From NCBI GenBank assembly GCA_964247055.1, contig OZ176057.1, positions 1,116,001 through 1,180,000 on the forward strand: a DNA stretch of 64,000 bases. Reading direction: 5' to 3'. Numbering within the stretch: the first letter of the stretch is position 1; every line of letters starts with the position of its first letter. The notes beneath the pieces are model-generated. The model did no database searches. It was not told the DNA's origin and worked only from the letters and a program-made list of their open reading frames with translations. The position numbers and the translations under genes were made by a program. Positions 1-13,959 of the stretch are shown in pieces. The stretch comes from Paragordius varius. Its lineage: Eukaryota; Nematomorpha.

Positions 1-255
1 AGGACAAAACGTGTAAAAATATAAAGTCAAATACATTTTTTGTAAAAGACAACTATACTTTTTTATCTTGAATTAATTAATCTAAAACTCTTTGTTTGAA
101 ACTGCAAAGTATGAATAGAAATCTAATCTAGTAACATAATCTTTTAAATATTTTACGATTATTATTAAGTCAAGTTAATAGGATAAATTAAGTCTAGTTT
201 TTTGTAAAAAAAATAATTGTCTTTATATTTTCATTGTCCTTCAATTTTTACTGTA
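1..255. mobile_element. R8 (pogo/Tigger-like) MITE, left end cut by window
   Basis: Starts inside the left arm (ACAAAACG then a tract like TATAAAG) and ends with the right terminal repeat that reads ...TTTTTACTGTA. The two arms are inverted copies, as in the other R8 copies in this window. A 63-codon minus-strand reading frame at 231-422 begins in the right arm and is low-complexity hydrophobic; it is not considered a gene. Confidence 0.6.
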
Positions 256-521
256 TTTATAAATGAGGGAGCTATATATTTATTTACAAATGAAAAAGAT
301 ATCAATCCAAATAATAAGGTGAAAATAATTAATTTAAAAATTATATAATAATAACAAAATTTAACCAACAATTTTATAATATATCCTAATTTATAAATTA
401 TATTTAGGTTAATTTTTAACAAAAAAATATAGCATTTGTAAATATATTTTACACGAGAAAATATACCTTGCTAAAAAGGGTAAAATAGTTTTAGAAATTT
501 GAAATTTTTAAATTCGATTCG

Positions 522-750
522 ATACAATTTACAATTCATAATCACCCTAAAAATAAATAATGTGTTTTGGGGCAAATATAATTCATTATTAATATGTAAT
601 ATGTCTTTATGGTATAATTCATTATTTTTTCAATAATATATTGATTTTAAATAAAATTTTATGATTTAAATATACATAAAAATATAGACAACTTTTAATA
701 TCAAAAACATATAATTTATTTGAGGGTGAATTTGAATTGTAAATGGTATA
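522..750. mobile_element. R1 element, minimal copy
   Basis: Inverted ends (ACAATTTACAATTC at left, GAATTGTAAATGGTATA at right) with one 21-bp unit per side. The core has the AT-rich palindromic centre and the ATTATGTGTTTT / AACACATAATTT pair shared by all R1 copies. It lies left of exon 15 of CLEC16A. Confidence 0.75.
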
Positions 751-811
751 TTATATTTTGATATTCATATAAATTTTTATTTCAGAAATAAGAACTTTAT
801 ATGTAATGGGG

Positions 812-1054
812 TATAAAATCCTTAAACAATTCAATTCACCCTAAAAATAAATTATGTGTTTTCGAACTAATTAATTCATTAATAATGTGAAATATATCTT
901 TATGGCATAGTATTATTTCAATACTATTTTAAATTTAAATATAATTTCATTTAAAAAAAAATACAATCATAATAAATAGGTAATTTTAAATTTTTTAAAA
1001 ACACATAATTTATTTTAGGGTGAATTTGAATTGTTCAAGGGTGAATTCAAAGTG
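812..1054. mobile_element. R1 element next to CLEC16A exon 15
   Basis: Palindromic R1 copy with two repeat units on the right arm. It ends in GTAAATGATAC, followed directly by a (TA)n run, 75 bp from exon 15. Confidence 0.75.
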
Positions 1055-1128
1055 TAAATGATACATATATATATATATATATAATATTAATTGAGTCTTT
1101 AGTAGTTATTTTTTGTAAATTTTTTTAC

Positions 1129-1209
1129 CACATATATGAGACGGAGTTTTAGTTTCATAATTTTGTTGTTCATTTTCGGATTCGCTTGACAGTGGATGTT
1201 CAAATTTTT
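1129..1209 (-). CDS. CLEC16A: CLEC16A exon 15 (last one seen)
   Basis: Encodes residues 753-778, Glu/Ser/Gln-rich. Acceptor GATTAG, donor GTAAAA, phase 1 out, so at least one further exon is required. None was found in 1-1128, so the gene is taken to continue off the left edge. Confidence 0.78.
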
Positions 1210-4200
1210 CTAATCAATTTTATTACAATAAAAAAAATTATATTTATATAAAATTTAAAATAATTTTCTATTAAATAAATAAATACCCCCTTTTTAAAAT
1301 AAGGTATGCTACATATAATTATTTAAAATTTTTACCAATTCTTTATTTTAGCTCTTTCTTATATTAAAAAGTCAATTTTAAACCACAAAAAAACATATTT
1401 TTTTCGAATTAAAATATAAATAATTCTACTAAGATTAAAAAAATATTCAATTTTAATTAATTTTTTTTAAAAAATATTTCTTAAAAATTATTTTATTTAC
1501 CATATCTTTTTGTATCAGGACCAGAAAAATTAGAAATACCATCAACGGCAACAGAAAATTTATTAATATATCTCACGAGAATGGTTAATAACTGAAGTGC
1601 CATATATAGAGTTATTGGTCTTAAATGATTCGTATTCATAACTAAAAAAATATAAAATAAAAAAAAATTAAAAAAAAGAAAATTAAATAATGATAATTAA
1701 ATAAAAACCTAATAACATGTTTTGCTTCTAAAGATTTGAAAAAAACATAAAATTTTATCTGCTTATATTATTTTTTACCAATCTGATTTTTCAATAACTT
1801 AAAATGGAAAAAAATTTAATTTTCTTTAATAAATTTATATTGAAATTAAAATAAAATTATTTATTTTAAAAATTATAACACACATATTTTTTTGATAAAT
1901 TTAAAGATCATACACATTGTTTTAAGTTTTTTTAATAAATTTGGGGTAAGTCCATATGGAATAAAAAGATGTAGATTGGTAATGCAACTAAATTACTGTT
2001 ATAAATTGTAAATTAAAAAAAGAATTAAATATAATTAGAGAAATTTTTCCCTTAAAAACTTTAAATAATACAAAAATCTTTATAATTTACCAGTACTTTA
2101 ATAAAGCTACTTTTTTTATGTGAAAATTCATAATTTTTTAAAAATAACTCATATGTGTACCATTACTAAATTATAGAATATTATTACCAATTAAAAATTT
2201 GTATTCCATACTCCAAGTTAAGTAAAAATTAAAATTTAAAAATATAGTTTTTTCAGAAAAAATTTCTATTTTTATCAAAATATAATTTAAAAAAAAATAA
2301 AAAAATTAAAATATTTGATAAAACCTATATGATATGCTATGAAAGTCTGTAAGGTTTGTAGAACATATATAAGGTTGGGATTTAAATTAGTTTTTTCATT
2401 TTGTGTGGCATATAATGGTAGGAAATTGAGCAATATATATTCATCTATGAAAAAATTAAAAATATATATAATTAAATAAAATTTTAAACAAAAAATAAAT
2501 TTTAAACTTTAAATGGATATTTTATACAAAATATAGTATTATATGAAAAATATATAGTTAAATTAAATAATTTTAAACAAAAAAATTTTAAAAAAAATGG
2601 ATATATTATAGAAATATAGGTAAAAAATATATATAATTAAATTAAATTTTAAATTATATATAAAAAATAAATATTCTATTCAAATAAAGTTAAAAATATA
2701 TGGAAAATATAAAATAAATATAAATTAAATAATTTTAAACTTTAAAAATTAAAAAAAAATGGATATTTTATTCAAATATATGAAATATATATATATAATT
2801 AAATAAAATATTAAGCAAAAAATTTAAAAAAATGGATATTTTATTCAAATGTATTTAAAAAAATATATATATTAAAATAAAATAATTTTAAATGATAAAA
2901 ATTAAAAACTTTAAAAAATGGAAATTATATTTAAATATAATTAAATATTATATATATATATATATAATTAAATTAAATAATTTTTAACAAAAAAAATGGA
3001 TATTTTATTTATCTATGAGATAATTTAAAAATATATATAATTAAATTAAATAATTTTAAACTTTAAAAATTAAAAAATATAAAAAAATCGGATATTTTAT
3101 ACAAAATATAGTAAATGTATAAACTAAAATTAAAACAAAAAATTAATGGATATTTTATTCAAATATATGAAATATATATATATATATAATTGAATAAATT
3201 TTAAAGAAAAATTAAAAAATTTAAAAAAATGGATATTTATAGAAATATAGGTAAAAAAGTATATAATAAAATTAAATTATAAACAAAAAACTAAAAAATG
3301 AAAAAAGCGTATTTTATTGAAATATGGTTAAAAATATATATAAATAAACTAAATTTTAAACAAAAAATTAGAAAAATGGATATTTTATAGAAATATAGGT
3401 AAAACATAAATAAAATTAAATAATAAACAAAAAACTTTTGAAAAAAATGGAAATTTTATAGAAAATATAGATAAAAATGTATATAATTAAATTAAATTAT
3501 AAACAAACTAAAAAAGAAAAATGTATATTTTATTGAAATATGGTTAAAAATATATTTAATTAAGATTTTTTATGCAAAAAATTTTAAAAAAATGGATATT
3601 TTTCGAAATATAGGTAAAAAATTATGAATAAATTAAATAAATAAATATAAAATAAACTTTTTAACATCCGAAATTGTAAACGACAATATTAAATATTAAA
3701 AGAGACAAAAAAAATTAAATATAAATTTTTTCCTTTAATAAATATTCAAAAAGAAAATAGATTTCTCAGAACCCATCAATAAAATAAGTATTTGTAATGA
3801 AAGTTTTTATTCTATAATGGTTAAAAACAGATAATTTTGATTTTTTTAATTATTATTTTATTCATTTCTTTAAATTTTTTTTCAAAAAAATCTTAATAAA
3901 TACCTGTAAACCAGGTGAGAAATAAATTTAAAACTAAATAAGCTTCTCTGTCACCATGGTAACGCACATAATATGGCGCCAAAAAATCACACAAGGTTCG
4001 GAAAACTAAACTAAAATAAAAAAATGTATATATTAAAAAATGTGTCAAATATTTATAAAAAATTATTTAAATACAGTAATTTTTGGGTTAAAATTTACCA
4101 TTTTCACTTCAAGAGTGTCTTTAAACACTTCAAGTTGGTCCTTAAATTATTTAAGTTTAAATTAAATCATAATTTTGCCTGTATTTTTTTAATTTAAACA

Positions 4201-7200
4201 TTTATAACCCACATTTCATTAATTATTGAATATTTATTCATTTCAATTATTAATTTTATGTTTAAAACTCAACAATATTGAAATATATAAATTTTTAATC
4301 TAAAATTTACAATTTATAACCAAGAAAACAAAAAAACATATAATTTTTCAATTACTATATAAAATCTTAGTAAAATAAATATATTAATAAGAAATAATTA
4401 AATACGCTGAATGATAAACAATTAATATTGAGTTAATGTTTATAATAAAGAAAATAGGTTATGAAAAAAAAGGAATAATTATACGTAATTTGATTGATAA
4501 AAGTTAAAAACCAACTTAAAATGTTCAAGGACCAAATAGAAAAGTTCAAGGACCAACTTGAAGTGTTCAAGTACCAACTTGAAGTGTTCAGGAACCAATT
4601 TTAAATAGTTCAAGGACCAACTTGAAGTGTTTAAGTATTAACTTTAAATGTTTTAGGACCAACTTAAAATGTTCAAGGACCAACTTAAAGTGTTCAAAGG
4701 GACTCTTAAAGTCCAAAATGGTATATTACAAAATAATGGTTCTTACCTTCTTAAAACAATGTTTGGATTTATGTTTTACTTATAAAAATGATTTTTGAAT
4801 AAATTTCCTAGGTTACTTAATATTTAAATAAAATTGGAAATTAAATAAAATTTTTACCTAATTTCATTATATTAATTATCATTTTAAAAAAATTTCATTT
4901 AAAACAACTGGATACAGCTTTAAAAACAAAACAGTTTTTGGAGACCGTATATATTTTTATTAGTATTTTATGATTTTGAAAAGATGGCCATATACCATAT
5001 ATCCATCCAAAAGTAAATATTTAAAAAACTACATTTTGGACCAATATTTGAATATTTTCAAAAAAGCAATTATATATATATACGATTTTTTTAGTCAAAC
5101 TCATCGTTTTTTCAAGCAACTTTTTCAAAAAAAACGCAAAAATTTAAGCAAACTCATCATTTTTTCAAGAAAACGCAACATTATTTCAAGCAAACTCAAC
5201 ATTTTTTCAAGCAAAAGCAACTTTTTTGCAGTTTTTGCCTTTGAGCTGGAAATAATGTGTTACTTTTGATTGAAAAATGGTATAGATAAAATTTTTACAA
5301 AAAATTCCAATTATTAAAAACACAATAATACCTTGTTGTATCCTTGGGATCATTATAATTTGATGAGTACATTTGACTATCAGAGGAGGACTGTAATGGT
5401 TCTTAATGATAGAAAAAAAATATAAAGTTAAATTTTCAGACTTAAAAACCTAAATTTTTCAATTTTAAACCTTAATTCAAGTGTGTGCTGTTAATATAAT
5501 CTCTATTATAAAAACTTTACAGTTATCAGTTAATAAGGGATAAATTAAGATTTAAAAGTATTGTGTTGTTTTTAAAAACTAATATTTTTCTTTATTATTT
5601 AAAAAGATAACGCGATACTTTTTAAACCTTAATGTAATATAGTCTCTATTTAAAAAAATTTGCAGTTTGAAACAATCAGTTATATAAGGGAATAATTAAA
5701 TTTTAAAAAAGTATGATACTATCTTTTAGAAAAACAATATTTGTCATAATATTTTTACCTTTTGTCCGTATAATTTCAATTTTTAATATATTACCATTAA
5801 TAATCACCCTCGAACAATTCAAATTCACCCTCAAATAATATACAAGTATTTAAGTTTAAAAATTACCTATTACGTATATTTTAAAAATAAAAATTTTGTT
5901 TTAAATGAAAATCATACTTGAAAAATAATAATCTATGCCATAAAAACAAACATATATTTCATATTAATAATGAGTTATATTAGTTTCAAAACACACATAA
6001 TTTATTTCAAGGGTGAATTTGAATTGTTCAAGGGTGAATTTGAATTGTTCAAGGGGGAATTTGAATTGTTCAAGGGTGATTTTGAACTCAAACTGTAAAT
6101 GGTTTATAAAAAATATAAAAAATAAAATATACCTTGAAAATTGGTTGTTAATTTTAACATTTCACGACTCAACATGTCATCTGCCATGGGACAACAAATT
6201 GATTCAAGTAAATCTTGATTGTGAATTTTTGAATTCAAAGATGTATTCCTTAAATCATCCTGGCTAGTATTTTCAGATTTTTTTAAATCAAAAGTTTCAA
6301 AAACTTTCTTTTGAAACTTAGAATTATTTTGAGTTTGTGAACAACACCAAAATGTTGGACAATAATCGTAATTCAAATTAATATCCGCCTTTTTTTTCTG
6401 GTCTACTAGTACTAAATTTGGCCCAGAATCAAAGATTAGTTGTAATAATTGATGAGTAATTATTGTTGAGTTACATTGTTGTTGATCGGATTTAAACCAT
6501 AAAATGTTAAAGGTTAAATTTAACAAATACAAGGTGAGATAGGGTGAAATTATACCATTAAAATTACAGTTGATACATGGTTGATGTTGTTTTTTACGAT
6601 TATTGATGATATTATTATCATTGGAATTATTAGAGTGCGTATAGTCTGAATTTAATTCCTATATATGCCAAAACAAAAAAAATAATATGAAAAAATTAAG
6701 GTTTAAGTTTAAAACGCGAACAAAATATAGTTGTTAAATGTAATTGTATATAAATTATAAAATAGTGGTATATCAAGAATAAGAATATAATTATATTTAT
6801 ATATACCTTAAACAATTCGAATTCTCCCTTGAACAATTCAAATTCACCCTTAAACAATTCAAATTCAGTCTTGAAATATTCAAATTACTAGAAATAAATT
6901 ATTGTTTTGGGGCTAATATATCTTTATGACATAGTGTTTATTTTTTTTTCTTGAGTTATTATAAAACAAAATTTCATTTTATGAATATAACAAAAAATAT
7001 AAATATTAATTTTTTATAATCTTATAAAACACATAATGATTTGAATTTGAATTGCTTGAAGTGTAAATGGTTTATATATATAATGATTTTTCCAAATATT
7101 TAAACTAAAACAAAATCTTACAAATCCACTCACGTTTATTTTATTGATGATAGATGTTGGATTTTGAAATTCATCATTAAAATTGAATTTATCTTTTGTT

Positions 7201-8543
7201 TCGGTTAATCTTTCTTTATGACATCTACTTAATGGTTGAATAAACCAAGGCACATATATATTATTGAGTAAAATTTCACACAATAAACTACCAATGTGTA
7301 ACGTATAATAATTTTGTAAATTTTGTAAATTTTGTGGATTTTGATTTTGATCTTGGAATGATTCCTTTTGATTAGTTATTTTTTCAGATGGTTGATTTAA
7401 ATTACAACATTGTAAAATATCAGCAATGTATTGCAATTTATCACAATGTTGCGTAATTTGATCATTGAATTGATTGAATAATACATCTAACCTAAAAACA
7501 AAAATATGTGTTTTTTAAAAAAAATTTTAAACAAAAAACCACGTAAAAATTAAAGTATAAATCTTATCAATAGTCAAAATAGAATAAATGTTAATATTTT
7601 ATTACATGAATTGTTTATGTGTATAAATTTAAATATATTTAAATAAATCTAAATATTTTATCAACACAATCAAAATTTTATCCAGATAATTTAAATTGAC
7701 CCTTAAATGATTCAAATCCCTAAAAATAAATTATGTGTTTACGAAAGCTAATATACCTCATCACGTTTAATATATGAAATATTTCTTTATTCCATAGTTT
7801 ATTTTTTATGTTAAACAAAATTTTATTGTATAAAATTATGAAAATATATATAATTATTAATCTTAAAGAACACATAATTTATTTTAGCGTGAATATTTCA
7901 ATTGTTCGAATTAATTTTTACAAGTTACAGTAAAAATGGGAATTATACGGACCAAACGTAACTATATAAAGACAAATATTTGTTTTCTTAAAAAAAGACA
8001 ACCTCAATCTTTTAAAACCCTTACTTTTTTACCAAAAAAATATATTGAATTAAAATATCAAATCAGAAATTTTAAAAATTAATATCTCCCCCTGTTTAGA
8101 AACAATTTTAGTAATTTATCTGAAAGAAAAAAGAAATTAAAAAAAGTATATGATTGTATTTTAGAAAAAAAATTTTTTGTCTTTATATAGTTACGTTTTT
8201 TCCGTTTAATTCCCATATTTACACTGTATATTCTATATATATACCATTTACAGTTCAAATTCACCCTTGAACAATTCAATTCACCCTTGAACAGTTCAAA
8301 TTCACCCTTGAACAATTCAATTCACCCTTGAACAGTTCAAATTCACCCTTGAACAAAATTTAAATTCACTCTAAAAATATGTTATGTGTTTTCGGGCTAA
8401 TATAACTCATTATTAAAACGAAACACAAATGAAATTTCATTCTTTTATATAAAATAAAATATAGGTAATTTTGGAATCTTAAAAAACATGTAATTTATTT
8501 TGGGGTGAATTTGATTTTTGAAATGGGAAATTTGATAGTATAT

Positions 8544-8580
<37 letters not shown>

Positions 8581-11500
8581 TATATATAGATAAATTGACT
8601 ATCTCATGCAAGTTTTAATTAATTTATGTCATAAATATGTTTAGTCTCAAAACCTAAAACTATAAAAAACCTTTTTTTTTGAAAATGGTTAGATATTACA
8701 ATGTTTGAAATTTAATTTTTATATATATTAAAATGATTTTGAAGGTATACTTTGATTTTTTGATAAGTATATCGATTTGATGTGAATCAAGAATAATTTG
8801 GTTGGACAAAGGTGTAGTATTCGATATGGGGGCAATATTTTTGAAGCTTTTGTCAGCAATATTTTGCATTAAAAGTTTTAATTGATGGTTATTTGGATTT
8901 TGCGATGTAGTACTGCTAATTAATATATATATATATATATATATATTTCATTTACAATTCAAAATAGCTCTAAAACAATTCAAATTTACTCTTGAACAAT
9001 TCAATTTCACCCTTAAATAATTCAATTTTACCCTTAAATAATTCAAATTCACCCTTAAACAATTCAAATTCACCCTTGAACAATTCAAAATTTACCCTTT
9101 AATGATTCAAATTCACCCTTAAACAAAACAAAATCACCCTTGAACAATAATAAATCACCCTTAAACAATTCAAAATCACCCTGGAACAATTGAAATTCAC
9201 TCTTGAACAATTCGAATTCATCTTTGAACAATTAAACTTGAAAAATTCAAATTCACCCTTAAACAATATTCAAACTCACCCTTAAACAATTCAAATTCAC
9301 CCTTAAACAATTCAAATTCACCCTTGAACAATTCAAATTCACCCTTGAACAATTCGAATTCATCTTTGAACAATTAAACTTGAAAAAATCAAATTCACCC
9401 TTAAACAATTCAAATTCACCCTTGAACAACTCAAATTTACCCTTTAATGATTCAAATTCACCCTTAAACAAAACAAAATCACCCTTGAACAATATTAAAA
9501 TCACCCTTAAACAATTCAAAATCACCCTGGAACAATTGAAATTTACTCTTGAACAATTAAAAATTTACCCTTTAATGATTCAAATTCACCCTTAAACAAA
9601 ACAAAATCACCCTTGAACAATATTAAAATCACCCTTAAACAATTCAAAATCACCCTGGAACAATTGAAATTCACTCTTGAACAATTCGAATTCTCCTTTG
9701 AACAATTAAACTTGAAAAATTCAAATTCACCCTTGAACAATATTCAAACTCACCCTTAAACAATTCAAATTCACCCTTAACAATTCAAATTCACCCTTGA
9801 ACAATTCAAATTCATCCTACCGGAAAAATAATAAAGTATGCCATAAGAATATATTTCTTCGTATTAACACTTCGATTCAAATTGGGGTATCTAAATACCC
9901 CAGACTAAACTTGAATTAGAACTTTGAATAAATTACTGAAGGAAACGGTCTTAATTTAAATTATGCTTCTATCCTAAATAAAATTATATAAATATGCCAA
10001 AATAGCTAAATAAAATTTTCTTTTAAAAAAAATTCCATGTCAAATTGCTTCGACGCCATTTTTATTTTACAAATTATTTGCAAAATATCGTCTTAACTTA
10101 ATTTTAAGGGTAAAATTAATGCTAATTTTTTATTTAATTTACATCTAGAGAAATAAAAAGAGCGGTTTATTTTGTATTAATTTGAATTTTACCATTGCAC
10201 ACATGTCACGTTGACTAAATTTTTACCTTTCGGTTTTAGCTTAAAATAAATATCAAGTATTTATGAATAAAACTTTTTTTACATATTTCGGTTTATAAAT
10301 GTTATAAAGTGCAAATTATTGCCATGGTTTCGTCTCCTTCCATATTTTTAAAAGAATTTAATAATTTCAAACAGGCCTGGGGTATTTAACTGGATTATAA
10401 TGAATATACCATTTACAGGTCAAATTCACCCTCGAACAATTCAAATTCACCCTTGAATAATTCAAATTCACCCTGAAAATAAATTATGTATTTTCGAACT
10501 AATATAACTCATTATTAATGAGAAATATATCTTTATGGCATATTTATTTATTTTTTCCGTATTATTATTTAAATCAAAATTTGTATTTTTTAAAAATATA
10601 TGGAAAAATTTTGGTATTTTTTAATCTCAAAAAAACATATATTTTATTTGAGGGTAAATTCGAATTGTTCAAGGGTGAATTTGAATTGTTCAAGGGTGAA
10701 TTTGAATTGTTCAAGGGTGATTTAAATTGTTCAAGGGTTAATTTTAAATTGTTTAAGAGTGAATTTGAATTGTTCGAGGGTGAATTTAAATTGTTTAAGG
10801 GTGAATTTAAATTGTTCAAGGGTGAATTTAAATTGTTCAAGGGTGAATTTGAATTGTTCAAGGGTGAATTTATATTGTAAATGGTATATATTTCTTCGTA
10901 GATTTATAATTATCAGTTATATAATTTAATCCAGGAAACTTATAATTTATTTTTAGAGGTAATATGAATTGTTTATGGTAGAAAAAAATTGATGAAAGAC
11001 ATTCAAATTCGAGATATATTATACCTCGAAAGGATAGTATTATTTTATATTATTTTTAACTATAAATCACTTAATTATTGGATAAAATATATATATATAT
11101 ATTATATATATATTTTAAAAATTAAAAAAAAGGTTCTGGTTGTATACAATTAATCCCTTAAAACAATGTACAACAATAAAATTTTTATGTCACTAAAATT
11201 TATTAGATATAAGCCATCTATATATCTATCTCTCCATTTCCCAATTTACAAAGAAAAAAATAATAGAATTGCCAAAAAAAGAAAAATACCATTGAATTTA
11301 AAGTTAAAGTAATAGTAATCATTTAAAAATTATTAAAATAAGATATATATAAGGTTGATTGAATAGGTCAAATAAGTAAAAAAAAAGAGACAAATATTAT
11401 TTCTCATATATTTTTTTAAAACCTATTTATTGCAAAACATAAAAAAAAAATTTAATTGGTATTTGAATTCATTTATCTAAATAAATATTTTTTTTTTGAT

Positions 11501-13916
11501 TAAAAAGGGAATATTAATTTAAAAAAGTATGGTTGGATATCTTTTGAAAAAATCTTTGTGTTTGAATTTTATGTTTTTTGTCCATGGTAAAATTTTTAAT
11601 TTTTACTGTATAATTAATTACATTTTAACGTTTCTATTGGTATTTGGATTATATTAAAATGATGAGTTAGTTAAATTTAAAAAATTAGGACTTCAATAAT
11701 ATCATCCTAATTTTCGTCGAAAATTGTTTTTAAATAAAATAAATTTTCTCCATGTAAATTTTACTCTAATATATATATATATATATATATAGCTTTTGAA
11801 ATAATATTAATTTTAGTCAAAAAAAATAATTTTTTAAACCATAGTAATATCAATATAAACATTAAATTTTAAATATTATCTATAAAATTTTGTATAAAAA
11901 ACGTGCAAACTATAACTTTATAAAACAATATATGTATGTAAAAAAATTTAACCTAAATAAAACTTGTAGAGCTATCTCATGTAATTTAACAAAAAAATTT
12001 TTTTAAATATTTATCATTAGAAACCGCTCTTTTTTTCTTTATAATTAAGGGAAAATCTAAAATCTAATTATTTTCAAAAGTACAAGCCGTAAAAGTAAAT
12101 TTTTTTAATTTAAAAGAATATTATTAAGTTTGCTGGATAGAAATATTACTATATTTTTATTATAATAAATTAAAATCCTACTAGAGTGTCACACCTAAGT
12201 CATAATATAAAAAAAGTAATAAATTCATAAAATTTAAAACTAAAAACATTTCATTCTTAAATTACCCTTGAATGATTCAAAAATACCCTAAAATTAATTA
12301 TTTAAGATTAATCACCTAAATTTTTGATATATTTTTTAAAAAAATGAAATTATAATTTAAAAATAATAATATTAAAACAAAAAACTATGTCCTAAAGATA
12401 TATTTCATTTCTTATTAATAATGAGTTATATTATTGCAAAAACATATAATTTATTTTTAGGGTAATGAATTTGAAGTATTGTTAAAAAATATTGTTCTAG
12501 GGTAAATTTAAAGTATTATTCAAGGGAGAATTTAAATTTAAATTGTTCAAGGGTGAATTTGAATTGAATAGTAATAGTATCATAAATATATATATATATA
12601 TATATATATAAAGTTTCAAACTTTAAATTATTTGCTGTGATTGGTAGAGTTGATTGTTGAATAATTGAAATTTCTTTCGTAATAAGCCTCAGGGTTGTTT
12701 TAAGAGCTAAAATTGAATGTTCTATTTCAGTGGACAAATCAAAGAAAAAAGATGCTGAATGCCGACATATTTGATAACTGGCTAATATATCTTGAACTAT
12801 AATTATTTATATATATATATATATATATATCATTTACAATTCAAATTTACCCTCGAACAATTCAAATTAACCCTTGAACAATTCAAATTCACCCTAAAAA
12901 TAAATTATGAAATTTCGGTCTAATATAACTCATCATTAAGTTTAAATATATTATTATGGCAAAGTTTATTATTTTTCAGTATTTTTGATTACATACAAAG
13001 TTTCTTTTTTTAAAAAATATAAAAAATACGTTCTTAATAAACACATGATTTATTTTAGAGTGAATTTGAATTGTTTAAGGGTGAATTTGAACTGTAAATG
13101 GTATATATATTGTTTATACAGTAAAAATTGAAATTATACGGACGAACGTATTTATATATAAAACATATACAGTAGAGTATGGAGTAAAACAATATTAATC
13201 CATACAAGAATATTTCTAAAAAAACACGGGGATATTATAGATATGTGTATATGCAACTAGGATTGTGTTTTTTTAAAAAAAACATTGCTTTACTCTTTTA
13301 TGGACTAAGATTGTTTTATGCCATACGCTACTGTAAAGACAAACATATTTTTTTTTCTTCTAATAAGATAATAATCATAAGTTTTTAAATCTTGATTTAG
13401 TAAAACCAAAACATATGGTTTAAAAAAAATTGCAAAGTATTTGGTAACGTAATTAATCAGATATTTGCCGATTTTTATTAGTTAAATAGTTTATAGGGGA
13501 AAAATAAGAGTTTACAAAACAGATTTATAATTTTTGAACAAAATTATACGTATAAAACGTATGAAAAATATAAAGACAAATATTTTTTTTTCCAACTTTA
13601 AATAAATATATTCCTGTAAAATAATATTTAAAAATAAAACTGTTTTAAAATATGATTGGGGGGCGAAAAAAAATTCTCAAGATTTGGAACATATATGTTT
13701 TTTACAATAACACTATATTTTCATTTGGTTTAAAATACAGAAAAAAAACTAAGATTTCGATTATATACTAAAGTAAAAGAGTTTTACAGTAAAAACTCAA
13801 ATTATACGGACAAAACCTAAAAATATAAAGACAAATATTTTTTTAAAAGTCAAACATACTTTTTTGATTTTTTTACAATATAATTCTATGTTTGAAATGG
13901 TAAAGTGTGTGAAATA

Positions 13917-13959
<43 letters not shown>

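Noticed and set aside
231-422. Hydrophobic minus-strand frame of 63 codons
   Set aside because: It begins in an R8 terminal arm, is low complexity and has no splice partner in phase with CLEC16A exon 15.
9259-9740. Long frames on both strands over the R1 arrays (FELFKGE-type and [11 protein letters not shown] peptides), also at 10518-10880, 6013-6267, 42027-42209 and 34388-34660
   Set aside because: The 21-bp unit is seven codons long, so any stop-free unit gives long frames. They are present on both strands, with no splice or family support.
8947-9833. CRISPR-like array
   Set aside because: Units are directly adjacent without unique spacers, in animal introns, and belong to a dispersed element.
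12516-12737. 12.6-kb exon first placed as the AIKFF exon of CLEC16A
   Set aside because: A better match for that segment was found at 15157-15262, and the phases then place the 12.6-kb exon next in order.
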